Shown: positions 32,766-45,300 of the stretch, in pieces
Numbering within the stretch: position 1 is the first letter of the stretch
Layout: the number at the start of each line of letters is the position of its first letter
Assembly (NCBI GenBank): GCA_963402885.1
Contig: OY727096.1
Span: 28,377,820-28,441,819, forward strand
Direction: 5' to 3'
DNA length: 64,000 nt
From: Antedon bifida
Lineage: Eukaryota; Echinodermata; Crinoidea; Comatulida; Antedonidae
Notes under the pieces: generated by a model
Told to the model about the DNA's origin: nothing
The model's input: only the letters and a program-made list of their open reading frames with translations
Databases searched by the model: none
Position numbers and translations under genes: made by a program

Positions 32766-34810
32766 TTTACCAGCCAGATATGTATTTGCAAACAGATAGG
32801 GAGTGATTTTGTAGTGGTGTTTCTGGCACCAAAGAAATAATGCAAATAAAATATGACAGTTTTATCATAATTCTTGATCACGAGTTTTTTATTGGAACAT
32901 TTCTGTCTGAATGTTCACCAATCCGAGAAGTGAGATATTCCCTTTGTCATACAATGATACTAATTAAATAAACATTTATTTTTACTTCTTGTCACGCATT
33001 TGTTTTTCACCGTAATTCTCAGAAATTGATTCACCATGTAGGCCTACAACAGGTTGTTCTATAGACCTAATTAAAATATAGGCCTAATATTTCATTGTTT
33101 GATATAGGCCAAATATCAGAAACGAAGAAGACAAACGAAATAATTAAATTAGCTTTATATTATATGTATATATATATAATATTTAACTAGTGATTTGTAT
33201 AAGTGGAGGCCAAAAGTCCAACAAAAAAAATAACATTTAAGTTTAATTAAACTTTGTACTATCACGAAAGACCTCAAGGCACAGAGAATTGCAGAATCAT
33301 GGTATTATTCAAAATTAACATACAACAGAACTCTGAGTCATAATTGAAGGAATCAATGCGTATTATTCTATTCTGTGAATTTGTTCTGTAATATCCCATA
33401 ATCCATGGATGTGGCCAACCAGAAGAAGCATGGGACTAGATTTGTGAAGAAAGGTTAAATAATTAAGTCGACAGTAACAGGTTTATTTGTATTGTGCGCT
33501 ATATATTACAACCATTAACCATTAAAATATTATTATTATTATTATTAAAAAGATGATATTAAGAAAAGAATAATGAAATGTCATACATATCTGTCCTCGC
33601 TGGCTATTCCCTCCCTGGAATAATAATCTCGTTATAAATTAGTGACGCCACGGAGTAGTGACACGTATAACTCGCGTAGTGGTTTAAAGTGTTTCGCGCA
33701 AACCCGTAAGATAAGTTCACAGAACACAGGGTGTGGTTTATTATACAATATTACAATAATATTATACAATTTTAACCCACCCTGTCTGTCCACGTCAAGT
33801 GGAGTACACAAAAAGGAGTGTGTCACCGATTTAAGTTGCTTCATCCAACCAAAAATCAATGGAATGAATAAATCCATATTTTCTCGGGACCCGGGATAAA
33901 ACAAAACTAAAAAAAAAGCATTAACTTTCATAACGCTAAACTCCGCGCCTAGAAATACAAACATCAAACAACAAGGAAGGCCATAATACGGTTCGAGAGA
34001 AATGAAGAGACAAAAAAACAAAAAAACAAGAACAAATCAGGCCTACGTATCACCCTTATTATAAGGATCATATCAATTTCGGAACGCGCGCACTTGTTGC
34101 TGTCGTCTGTCGTTCCCGAACCCTTTCCATTTCCCGGTGGTCAGCTTACTTACACTTATAATTTTAGAGGATGTTTCAATAGAACGAGAGACACAACATA
34201 TTAAATAATTCTGAATTAGATTAATTCAGTCAAATGATGAAAACAGAAAAGATCATTATTTATTTATTTTCTTACAGGATTCATTCAATAATTCAACGTT
34301 TTAATTAAGTTTGTAACAAAATCAGGACATACGAAAATAAACTATTTTTGACAGATAATATATATTTTAATTATTATTTATGTAAAACATGAGAACTCCA
34401 GTTTGAAAAGCAACATGTAACACTATATAATACAGTACCATAGTCCACACCCATTCGTTTAGTCTGCAATCCAGAGGGTTATTATTTTCGTCTAATACAT
34501 TAACACTGCAAGTTCCAAAAAATACGACTGGACTGACGTCTAACAATTTCTGATTTTATTGCTAGCATAGGAATAGGCCTTCTAAACAGATGTGAGAAAT
34601 TGTGGTAGGCATTCAAATCATCTTTTTTTCCTATAAATTTATTTGTAAGGGTTGAAGGTAATACTAACACTGTCATCCAACACCAATGTAGAATTAACGG
34701 TGAATGAAATGGTCTCGTGAATGTAGGTTTTAATGGTTAATTTTGTGTAAATTTCCAAGGATTATTACGTTTGGTGCATCGTCGTTTACTACAGAGCCGT
34801 CGATACGGTG

Positions 34811-34859
34811 ATGAATGTGTCGGGAAACCCTCGCCGAGTGCGACCAGAAAAGCAACCAG
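34811..34859 (+). CDS. Candidate first coding exon of DGK theta (speculative)
   Basis: An ATG followed by 16 codons (MNVSGNPRRVRPEKQP) ends one base into a codon at a GTAGGG donor (34860). A phase-compatible acceptor exists before the 39353 ATG (AAAG ending 39320), which would join without a stop. It lies about 700 bp downstream of a CpG-containing stretch. The basic N-terminus is not diagnostic and the acceptor has a modest pyrimidine tract, so translation may instead start at 39353. Confidence 0.35.
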
Positions 34860-36845
34860 GTAGGGTGGATTTGTGTTAAAAATGGTGTTATAATGAATTA
34901 GTGTACATATCAAGCTATTTTCACGTTTCACAATTTTCTAGCATGCTACGATTTGGTGCTTTTGTGTTGTTTATCGTTGGTTGGGTGCTTAAGTTCGTTT
35001 TGTTATTACAATACATATAGGCTAGGCTATATTTTAATGATTTGTTTACATTTTTGTGGTGTGGTCAGTGTGACAATGTTTTTTTAATGGGCTAAGCACT
35101 AGGCATAGCCTAGGCCTAGTAACTGTACGGCTATACATGTATGGTCATCTATTCGCATAGAGTAGTGCTACATTCAGTGTACTATTGCACATCGTTTTTG
35201 TTTTCATTTTTCATTCACTTTCCACAAAAAAGAAAATAAATTTATTAAATGTTATCATTATGACACAACAAAGAGAAAGTCTTGAATCAGTTAATAATAC
35301 AGATGTATGTAATTGTAGTAATATATGACACGGCAGTAATAAGGAACTAGTATTTTATACCTTTAATATCTTGTTAATACAAAAATGCTGCTGCCTCTAC
35401 ATTGTTTGCTTTATACCTTTAGGCCTGGTTTACAGGTTAACCTAAAGCCCGGCTTGAGTTGAGCATCTTCTACTGTTTCTGGAAGTTGAATCATGTCACG
35501 CATGCTGTATGAATGACCGCGACCAGTACAGATCAGTTTGATGTGCATATTAGTTCCTATACAACTATACATTGTGTTGTGTGCCCAGTACGATAACCAC
35601 GACTTAGTAAACAATCGGTTCCAGTGTCGACATTAGCGCTCGATTACCAGTTCCGTTCAATTGCTCGAAAATTTGAGATAAAAATTCTCTTGGAAACTAG
35701 TTCCTTTCAATTATTAAGTTGCGTTTAATTTCTATGTTAACAAAAGCTCCGCCTAAACGATCTGAGTCTGTTTTGGAACGGCTGACCCAGATGGCCGGGA
35801 TCCTGCTCAGAGCCAATCGGAATATTACTGTCACTATCGACGGAAATGCAACTTATTTTCAGTGATTGGAACTTTCCATATCAACTCATTGTCTGTATGA
35901 ATTCCTTTCCTTCTTTTGGCGACTCAATGTATCCCTAATTATTGTTTTCGTGGGAGAATTCTGGGTATAGTATATGACCTGATATTGTTTTGATATACAG
36001 TATTTGCTTTTAAACATTGTGAACATACAGTACAGTACCTGTAGCCTTGGTCTCAGATACTAAAATGAAATATTTGAAAAATATTCATGATGTAAAATAT
36101 ATTGTCATATTTTAAAATGTACAAACAGGATGCTGAGATTTAGGTGATTCAGCCACACTACAATTGATTTCAGTCTTTTAGGAGATTTGTGATTTTTTTT
36201 GGTTTGGCCAAAGTGGATAAATGCTGAGTATTGTTTGTAGTTCATGGTATAGAATGTATAGTACTTGCGTTTCAGTTTATTCGATTAGAAGAAACTATGT
36301 TTGATCATAAAAACCTGTATTATTATAAAAAGTGCACAATTCAAGGCATGGATTTTATACATAGGGGTTCTTTTTTCCACAAAAGGGGGAAAGGTCATCA
36401 CGAGCAGATAGTTTACTGTAGGCCTTTTTTATTTACAGTACCATCATTTCCGCTTCCTCTAGTTTTAAACGGACCCATCAGAATCCCCAGTGGCTATTGG
36501 CTTATTAATAATGTGAAAAAAACATGTGTGAAAAACGTGTATTACTGTATCAATATCAAAAGATATTTTAAACAATAAAATGCTGTAGTGTTCTAACTCC
36601 TGAATTCTTTTCTCTTTTTACAGGATTAATAAAGCCAGTTTGCTATCTGTAATTAGTGAATTTGTTCATGTGAATTGAAACATTTCTGCCAGTGAGCATG
36701 TATAATCCATTGCCAACCCTTTTCTACAAACAATTCCTTGGTTTTTCTTGCTTCAGCAATAATAATAGTGCTAAATGTATTCAAAAACGACTCTTCATCC
36801 TACTGTACCATTAAGGCACAACCTAAACTATAATCCACATCAGAG

Positions 36846-36960
36846 TAAAGGGTCTTTCAAACCCGCTTTGGTCCGGCTCTAGTTCAGGTTCGCATCAGAC
36901 TGTGTATACAGTATCATTAGCGACTTTTCATTTTCAATACGTGCCACATATCGAGTACAA
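36846..36960 (+). mobile_element. Fragment related to the 55435 foldback
   Basis: AAAGGGTCTTTCAAACCCG, then TTTGGTCCGGC, resembles the left end AAGGGTCTTTCACACCTGTT of the element at 55435-55625. No matching right end was found. A similar start, AAGGGTCCTTTCATG, occurs at 63965 at the window edge. Confidence 0.4.
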
Positions 36961-38827
36961 AGATTGTCGGAAGCCATGTGATATTAAAACTGCCCTTAAG
37001 GTGTGACCTATAATTTATACACAATATTAATTATAATAACAATAACTATAATAATTATAACAATAACAGTTAGAATAAATAATAATTATTACAATAATAA
37101 CAGTAGTAATGAAAATAATAACTATAGTAATGATAAATATAACCTCCTTGGCGGAGGTAACAACAATTTTAAATGTAAATATGTATATGTTTGTATGATG
37201 TATGTTTAAGCGGATATTAGCCCTTGATGGCATTTGCAGCAATAAAGAAATTGAATTGATGCATTGTGAAAATGAAAGACACAATTTTAATTGTTTGCCG
37301 AACCCGGAACCTGAGCAATTGTAAAAGTGTCCTTTATTTGGTTAGTTGGTTTTCCGTGAAAATACTAGAGTATACGTATTGTTTTGGTCAATGATATTAG
37401 TTTGATGATAACTAACTAAGATGGTTTCCTTGGTGATAGATCATCCGACATATTATTGACCTGTTGCTAGGTACTTGTATCCCACTCTGCCTTTAATATT
37501 TGTTTGGTGGTTAGTGAAGTTTGGTACTTATAGTGTGACCTAGTTAATAATACACCTTAATGTTCTTTTCTAAGAAGGAAATATAAGGAGAGGGTAATGC
37601 ATGTGGTGCTATGTTAAAGCATTTTTAATTGATTTTTTTATTGACTGTATCATCCGTATCTGATTTACTTTTTTGTTCATACGGTAGTGCCCATTTTTGC
37701 GGTGAAAAAAACAAATGTATAAATTACCCCCAATTCCTTGGCAGCAGAAACAGGACGAATTTTAAATACCTTGTTAAATGACACTTTCAAAACAATAGTT
37801 AGAAAGAAGCACTCAATCGATTTTAACTTTTAACCGATTATCGCTGTGGAAATTTTAGTTGCAGCACAAAATAAGTGTTATTTGATTGATTGGTGTTGAC
37901 TGCATCTTAAATAATGCACTTGGCAAACACAATAGTATTGTTAGATTTCTAAGTAATCCAACAACTGGGTTCATTTAAAGAACATCTTTAGCCCCAGTGG
38001 GAGATGAGACAGAATATTGATAATAAAAGGTCATTGTAATGGTGTGTATTAGATTCAAGTTTATTGTCAATGTTCAATACAGTACCTGTACATCACAATG
38101 AGAATGTGTTGACAAGATGGAGAGTGTTTAGAAAACACAACTATCCCATGTTCATGTTTAAGGTGTAAAAGGGTCTATTTTGTGCTGAAACTTACTTGGA
38201 TAAACCGAAACCTTTTCTACTGTAGTGTATGCTAACTTTAAAACTGGTGAAAGGTCGCTGATTTTTTTTCCGCCAAATACTAAATTCTTTAGCAAATTTT
38301 TAAAAACAATGAAAATGGCCAAATTGTTCGGTAAATACATGTTATTAATTAAGTGGGTTGTTGTCTTGTGTTTTTATATTTTATTCATTAAAAATTTGTG
38401 ATTAAAATGTAAATAAACCATGGCCGACCAGACGTGATATACTGTAACCGTTGTGTGATTGGCGTCGGGCTGGTGCCTCTTTTCTGGCAGCATGTACAAG
38501 TTTTTTACCAAGTGTTTTGTTTTTCATCAATCAAATCATCAGTAATAATAAATGGTTTTGTTGTGTGTTATGTTATATTTGCATTTTATTCACCAACATG
38601 TGGAATGTTTCACAGACTATTTTTTATACAGTACAGTACTGTAGGTGAGAGAGATTCGGGGCATTTGTATACTGTAAGTCTGTACTCAATCCAAAAATAC
38701 TGTTTGGGTGTTTAGTAAAAGATGTCTAGAGAAAGTTAGGGATGAAACAGTTACAGTATGAGTGGATGTGAAAACAAATCGTAGAGTTACTGATGGACAA
38801 AGACCATCAAATGGAAGCTAAAATGAT

Positions 38828-39038
38828 GGCTGAGCTCCAGAGATCAAAGGGTTTCTCTCTGGCTGCGGCACAATCAGTTCCTCGCCCCTTAACAGGCAGC
38901 GAGCCATGGAGTGTTCATAGCACAGTACTGGTGGCATTTGTTTACAGCCAGACATAAGATCAAAGGATTGTTAATACTGTACATACAAATTCCTATATTG
39001 GCAAGGCAAGCTCAGTGTCCTGTTGTTAGATTTCCTTG
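38828..39038 (+). mobile_element. Inverted-repeat element, family of 46611
   Basis: GGCTGAGCTCCAGAGATCAA, AAGGGTTTCTCTCTGGCTGC, AATCAGTTCCTCGCCCCTTA and the right end TCCTGTTGTTAGATTTCCTT align in order with the copy at 46611-46808. The left inverted repeat appears lost. Confidence 0.65.
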
Positions 39039-39352
39039 CTGCAACTACTGTAGAGTAGTTCCATTCAAATTTTATCAATCAAAAAACTAGTATACTGTAG
39101 AATCTATTCAATACTGTACTTCATAATGTACTGATTCAATACTTTTATTTATCATTGAATAATGTGGCACTGTAATTCAGTATCTTTCAATTTTGAATAT
39201 TCGTACTACTGTAGAAGCTACAATTATTTAAACGTTATTATCTTTCCATTTGTATTTGTTGTAATTGTAGGACTATTATTATACTGCTAACACTTTTTAT
39301 TCAACTTATCTTTAATAAAGTTATCCTACCTGGTAGTGACTGTAAAGAGACT

Positions 39353-42300
39353 ATGGAGAGTCTATCGTTTGGCAGAAGAGTAGACATAACGGCTGATACA
39401 GAATCTGCGGACACTTATCATCACCACACATTTGTCAAGAAGTCGTTTCATCGACCAACCTTCTGCCACCATTGTACGGAAATGCTATGGGGCATTACGA
39501 AACAGGGATTAACGTGTGAAGGTACGGTATAGTGTCCTAGAGAACGTTCTTTGTTTTCTATTACTTGATAATGATGACTTTTTGAGAATGAGCCCACATT
39601 TATTTTGGTACAACTCTCACCAAGGCCGTAATCTCAGTCTACACTATCAAACTTTATTATGTGACAAAAAACATGTGATGTGCCCATATATGGACATGAT
39701 ATGTCATATCACTACCATATTTGGGCACATCACACTTTTTGGTCAAACTAGTTTGATAGTGTAGGCAGAGCTTTGAGATGGATTTCCCTGGCTTGGTGAG
39801 TTTTACTACATTCTCAGTTCTTCTGGGCTATGGACAATAAGGTAATTTCAAATGAAAGCCGTCAGTGTCGCATTTTTGGCTAGGTGAAACTGTACAAACC
39901 AAACAGTTTAAATTGACATAGAACACAAACTTACTGTGTGGCTCTGTAGTCTTTCAATTACAGTAAGTTACGGGGATCATAAACTTTATTCTCATGAGTT
40001 ATTAAACTGTAGTACAGTAAAACTTTATACAGTAGTCGAGTCTGAAAAAGGTACACCACAAATGTTAAGTGCCAAAAAATATACTGAACAACTGTACTGC
40101 ACACCAGCTAATGATCATGCAGTGATTGTCAATGTTTTACATCACTGCGTCCACCACACTGCATTCATACGGAAATCCTATTGTTTTGCGATCTATTGTT
40201 CACCCACCCTATGGCCGTAAGTTGCTCGAATAAACATACAAAAAATCTCCCTGAAATAGATATAGAGAGGATATAGAATATAATTCAAGAACATTTAGAT
40301 GGTTGTTGTATAGCTACAGTATTCTGACCACTTCCTAACATTCTTTCCTGTGTCTACATACAACAAGAACAAGGGCTTTACAGTAATTAAAACCTCATTT
40401 AAGCTCTTATTTCTTTTTTGGTTTAAAAACTTTTATTGGTTCCAAAACTGTGTTTAAGAATAATCTAAATAAAAGGAAATGACCAATGTGTAGTGGTTGT
40501 AAGAGGTTATCTGGAGACTATTACCATACTTTGATGAAGACTATTATTACTAAACTTGGAGACTATTGTCTTTAAACCATGTCACAAGAATTGTTTTTAT
40601 GTCAACTAGTCACCATTACCATAAAGTTTATCGCAAATACCTTGACTTCGCGAGAAACTTCATTGCACAATGCATGATGGGAAGGGTTTGGGAGCAATAG
40701 CGCCACCGTATAATACAAGCTTTATATACTGGTAGCGTTATTGCTCCCAAACACTTCCCATTATGCATCGCTCATGCAATTTGCGATAAACCTTATTAAC
40801 AACATACTATTACTAAGGAACAGCAACCCCAGCGGCAAGTTAATTGTTATTGAATTTGGTAATACCCCTGGAAACTACTGTTAGGCCTACTGTACTTCAT
40901 TTTTTGTTTGACTTTTTTACATACTTTTTCACCAAAATTATTATAAATGTTTCATTGTTTTCTATGTAATTCATTTGAACGCCAGACCGGTGCCTGGTGA
41001 CTACTGTACATATATCCCCCGACCGACTTTGTCTTGGGATATAGTACAGTCTCCAGATCACCCTGGGCTATATATTTTGAACCATGCCCCTCAGCCCAGT
41101 CAATATTTTATATTTTATGCATCCTGCACTATATTGAATACAATTGCTTTATAATTTCGAAGAGTAATTATTTAAAAATAAAAATAAATCTACTCTGGTA
41201 GAAATAAAATTCTATAAATATTAATGCCCATTGAAGATTAAAACAATAATATGCCATATGTTTGACCTTAATACTGTGGTTAAATAGTAGCGTTATTAAT
41301 AACACAGGTATGAATGCATAATTAACAGTAGAGTAGACTAAAATAATTATAATATCTGTTTCCGGTAGTTAATATGGACATTTCTAATTATAGCTTCCAT
41401 TCATTCAGTATGGATGTCAATTCTCATTCATATAATTTTTAAATATTATATTTCTCTACCTGATTATAAAATGGTTTGATCCTATATATACATGATGATG
41501 TTTTCACTATTATATTATGTAGATCATTTTTGCCTGAATTCTAATTTACATATTCCATAGGTTTACCTGTGACACCAAAACACGAGTGCTGATTGGCTAG
41601 TTTCTTAACCCACACAATTACTGTTTAGCTGGATTAATACAGTTTATAGTACAGAATGAGCATTTATTGACAAATTACAAAAGTACAGTTGACAAATATT
41701 TCTGAATCATTTATGTACATTTGGTTTTCAATAAATTTATTAAATTTTTTATTATATTATAATAAATGTTGTAATACATAATATTAGTATAACAATCATT
41801 GATAAAAAGGTGAATACAATTATTATAATATTTGTTAGATTGCAATGCTATTTCATTTTTCTTCATATTTGGGGTTGGGACTACCCAAATAAGTTTGCAG
41901 GGATCAGAGAACAGTAAATAATAGTAAAACCTTCTGTAACTCCAATGGGTAGTACTAATTAACTATTTGTTTGTTTAATTGAGCATTCAATTGTTGAAGT
42001 AAATTGCATGCATGAGTGAACTTCCCTCTATTTTATTTTTACTGTACTGTATTAGTTATTGCTGTAGTACTGTTATTGTCAATTTGGCATTAACAAAATC
42101 AGCTTTGAATTGAATTTTCAATTGCTGTGCTTGGACAACATACAATTCTGTGTATCATTGATTCATTTGTTTCAATACCGAAACTACCTGATATGTGCCT
42201 GTGGTTGTAGTTTAGGGACTTTTCATTTGAAAGTATAAATTCATAGGTCTGAACTAGAAAAGTGGAAACCACCTGTTACGACACTGACCTTTCATAAAGT

Positions 42301-45300
42301 ACCTTACAATAGCTTGGATACAAAAATAGTGTATTACACTAAAACGAAAGTCAACTTTACAGTACAGTATTTTGACAATCAAGTCAACAACCATAGTTTA
42401 GGGAGAGAGAAGGAGACATATTTAACTAAAATTTACATGTTCTAGTTATAAGGTAGGTAGTCCAAGCCTGTAGCCAGGGGTTCGTGGGATTCAAAAGACC
42501 TCCCCCGCCCCTTTTTCCTGAAATGTCATTTTTGTAAACCGAGAACATTGATGAATGAAAGTAAATATGAAAATTTTTGTCGAATCCTATAGCTAGCCAG
42601 CAGACAAATTACCATCTTATACTAGACTAGACATTAAATAATTTTTGGTTCAGTTTGCTTACGCTTTTACACAACTTTTTGAGGAAAAAAGAACCCCCTG
42701 TAAATATCCTGGCTACGAGCTTCCAGTCAGTAGACATTGGAGGGTTTTTACTTTGTTCTTTGAAAGACCAATAAGCAACGCATTACAGTAGTGTATAGTA
42801 GTAGAAATTCAGAATAGGACAAGTGGAAAGCCTATTGGGTATTCACTTTAAGAGTGATTGAGTTATGAAACGTGACCAGATAGAATTACCTTGTGCAGAT
42901 ATCACAAGACTCATTATCCTTATCAATTATTCTTATTTGCTCATTGTTTTATCAATGATACTGTCAAGTTCATTAACCTAAATGAGGGCAGTGTTTAATT
43001 TGTTATTCACACATGGAACTATCAAAGTTTAATTGTAATACTAATAAGAAAAGATTTCAGGTTTTAGTTTTACCGTAACACGTTGGCTGCCAAAGCTTTC
43101 TTACAGTAGGCTCTGTCACGCATGTCAAAACAAGTTTACATGTCACACCATCAAAATAGCGTGTCTAATATTTTTGACGGGAAAAGATTAGATGAGTTAA
43201 TTCGCATGTTGAAAGTACTTTATATAGCCTTCCTACGCCAATGACGAGTTAACTGTTTTTTAGCGTAGAAGTACAGTACATCTTTTCGCATTCTTCCAAG
43301 TACTCAACGTCTTATCTGAAGGTTGATATAAGGGGCAACTGACTCTTTAAGTTATAGTAATTGTTTTGCTTTATTTGCCCCTGACCATTGTGCTTTGTTT
43401 CTGTTCTGTTCTGTATCTGTGTTTTGGTCGAAAAAATAAATGAAATGAAGAGTGTGGCATGCCATATGACATATTTTGAATATGCCTGCATTTATATCAT
43501 CATATCCTATTTTATTTTCTATGCCACAGCCAATAGTTGCATTAGTTCGTGGAGCTCACAATGTAACAAAACCTGCCATCAACCTTAAAAATTGCAATTT
43601 TGCAACAAAAAAAGCGCGCAACTCATTTTACCTGTGTGAGGTTTTATCACAGTTTGTAAAGCCATTCAGGGATTGTCTCCAAAGTTGTTGCTATTGCGTA
43701 ACTACTATATTATTAACTATGAATCGATTTTATAGAAATGATTAGATCATACTAAACAGACAATATATCCTTCTGGTATTAAAGCAAGTACGGTATATCA
43801 ATATTTAATTAGGTGTATGTTTCAAATTATTACTATTCCAGGCATTATAACAAACAAATGCATTATTAAAAACATTTTTAATTCTATCATCAATCTATTG
43901 TACATATGTTCCATACCTTGATATTTGCTGTCTATTTGTTTATAAAGTGCCATATATTCTTTGTGTACAACCATTCTTTGTGTACAACATACATGGACAA
44001 TGTAATTGTAATTCAATTGTGAAAGGAAGACAATTGAAATGCAGTTAATATTCCTTCACTACACACAGCATACAGTATTATACCGCATTTGTGATAAATA
44101 TCCAATGTTCAAATACGCAAAACCTTGAAAAGAAAGCCAATAACAGTTATTAAATCTTAAAGAAGTACTCACTTCCAAGAAATTCTCCTCCTTGAAAAGG
44201 AAACCCTTGGGTGTATTTGAAGAACATCTTCTCTTGTAAGGATTAATTGACAATAGCCCTCCTGTTTACGATGAAATTGTTTGTTTTGTTTTTTTCCCTT
44301 GCGAACTACTTCGTTCTCTTGTACTACGTTCACTTGTAGCTAAATTGTTGTTGGTTTTAAGTTTGCTCGATTGGATGGAGTATATTATTATTTTTGCGTT
44401 TGTGTTAATACACATGCAAAGCAAAGTGTTGATGTCCAGCACAAAAAAATATCACTACCAGAAAATCCCCCCAATACCAGACTTTTCTCAAGGACCAAAG
44501 GTCCCAAATTTCTTTTTACCATTAAAAACACATTCTGAATACCAGACTTTCCAGACAACCAGACATATTTGGCCAGCCCAAAAGTGTCCGGTATTGGGAG
44601 AGTTAACTGTATTTTACAAATTTAGCAGAAATGTGATCAATACAGTTGTAAATAAAAAAAAAATCTATTTTCAAATTGGTTATTCAACATTATGCAGTAG
44701 CAGCAGGCCCTTCTATGAAGATTTGTGAATGTTATTTTTAAACCTTAGGCTAAATTATAAATCAAATCTGTGAGTTTCTTCAGATTGATGCTCAAGGCAC
44801 TATAACAGCATACTCAGGTGTTGGACTCAAACTTAATTAACTTGGGGCGGGTGAATAAAAAACTCTTGTATGTGCTTAAGGAGTGTTTAACCCCTACTGG
44901 TGACAGAATGCCAACCTTTCCAATGATCGATAAAAATATAGCAAGTGAGAGACTGCTTTAATTTGAAGCGAGTCAATGTCCGAAACATCTCTGTGAGTGT
45001 GTTGTTCTGGGGATAGAAAACTTTTTTGAAGACTGCATTGAACAGTATTATAACAGTCTGGGATTTTGTGCATCAAAAACCTACTAAATCATTTTTCACT
45101 TTGAATATAAGTGATGACCTTTGACATGGTCCATGAATAACATGTTTGAGACAGTGTTTAACATTGCGTCAATAACAGTTATTTATCTAGTTATAGTTAA
45201 ACCCCTTCACATTGGTTGTTTGGCAAATCTCTGGGGTTTACACGCACCAGGTGCACACCATACACATTGCCAGTGTTGACACCCTGGTACTTTGTAACTC

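Larger units (their letters stand above)
30392..34760. other. Clathrin light chain 3' region and intergenic DNA
   Basis: No further gene was recognised. About 30480-30920 contains a degenerate tandem pattern of AATTTCACTTAAGTG, GTATGTTCAGTTTTAC and TTTCACCACAATGA words, probably within the 3' UTR. A polyadenylation site could not be chosen. Two SINE-like tails in inverted orientation (32249-32580) and a foldback (32646-32765) follow. Between 34080 and 34150 there is a GC-richer, CpG-containing stretch (GGAACGCGCGCACTTG) that could be a promoter for the gene to the right. Confidence 0.5.
34861..39320. other. Region upstream of DGK theta C1 exons
   Basis: No gene was recognised. It contains fragments of two foldback families (36846-36960 and 38828-39038), an (A/T)-rich AATAATAAC tract at 37020-37135, and the short hairpin ACCTCCTTGGCGGAGGT at 37141-37157. 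If the 34811 exon is real, this is the first intron of DGK theta. Confidence 0.5.

Noticed and set aside
44345-44728. 127-codon ORF
   Set aside because: It overlaps a TIR element, has no recognisable domain, and lies inside a DGK theta intron.
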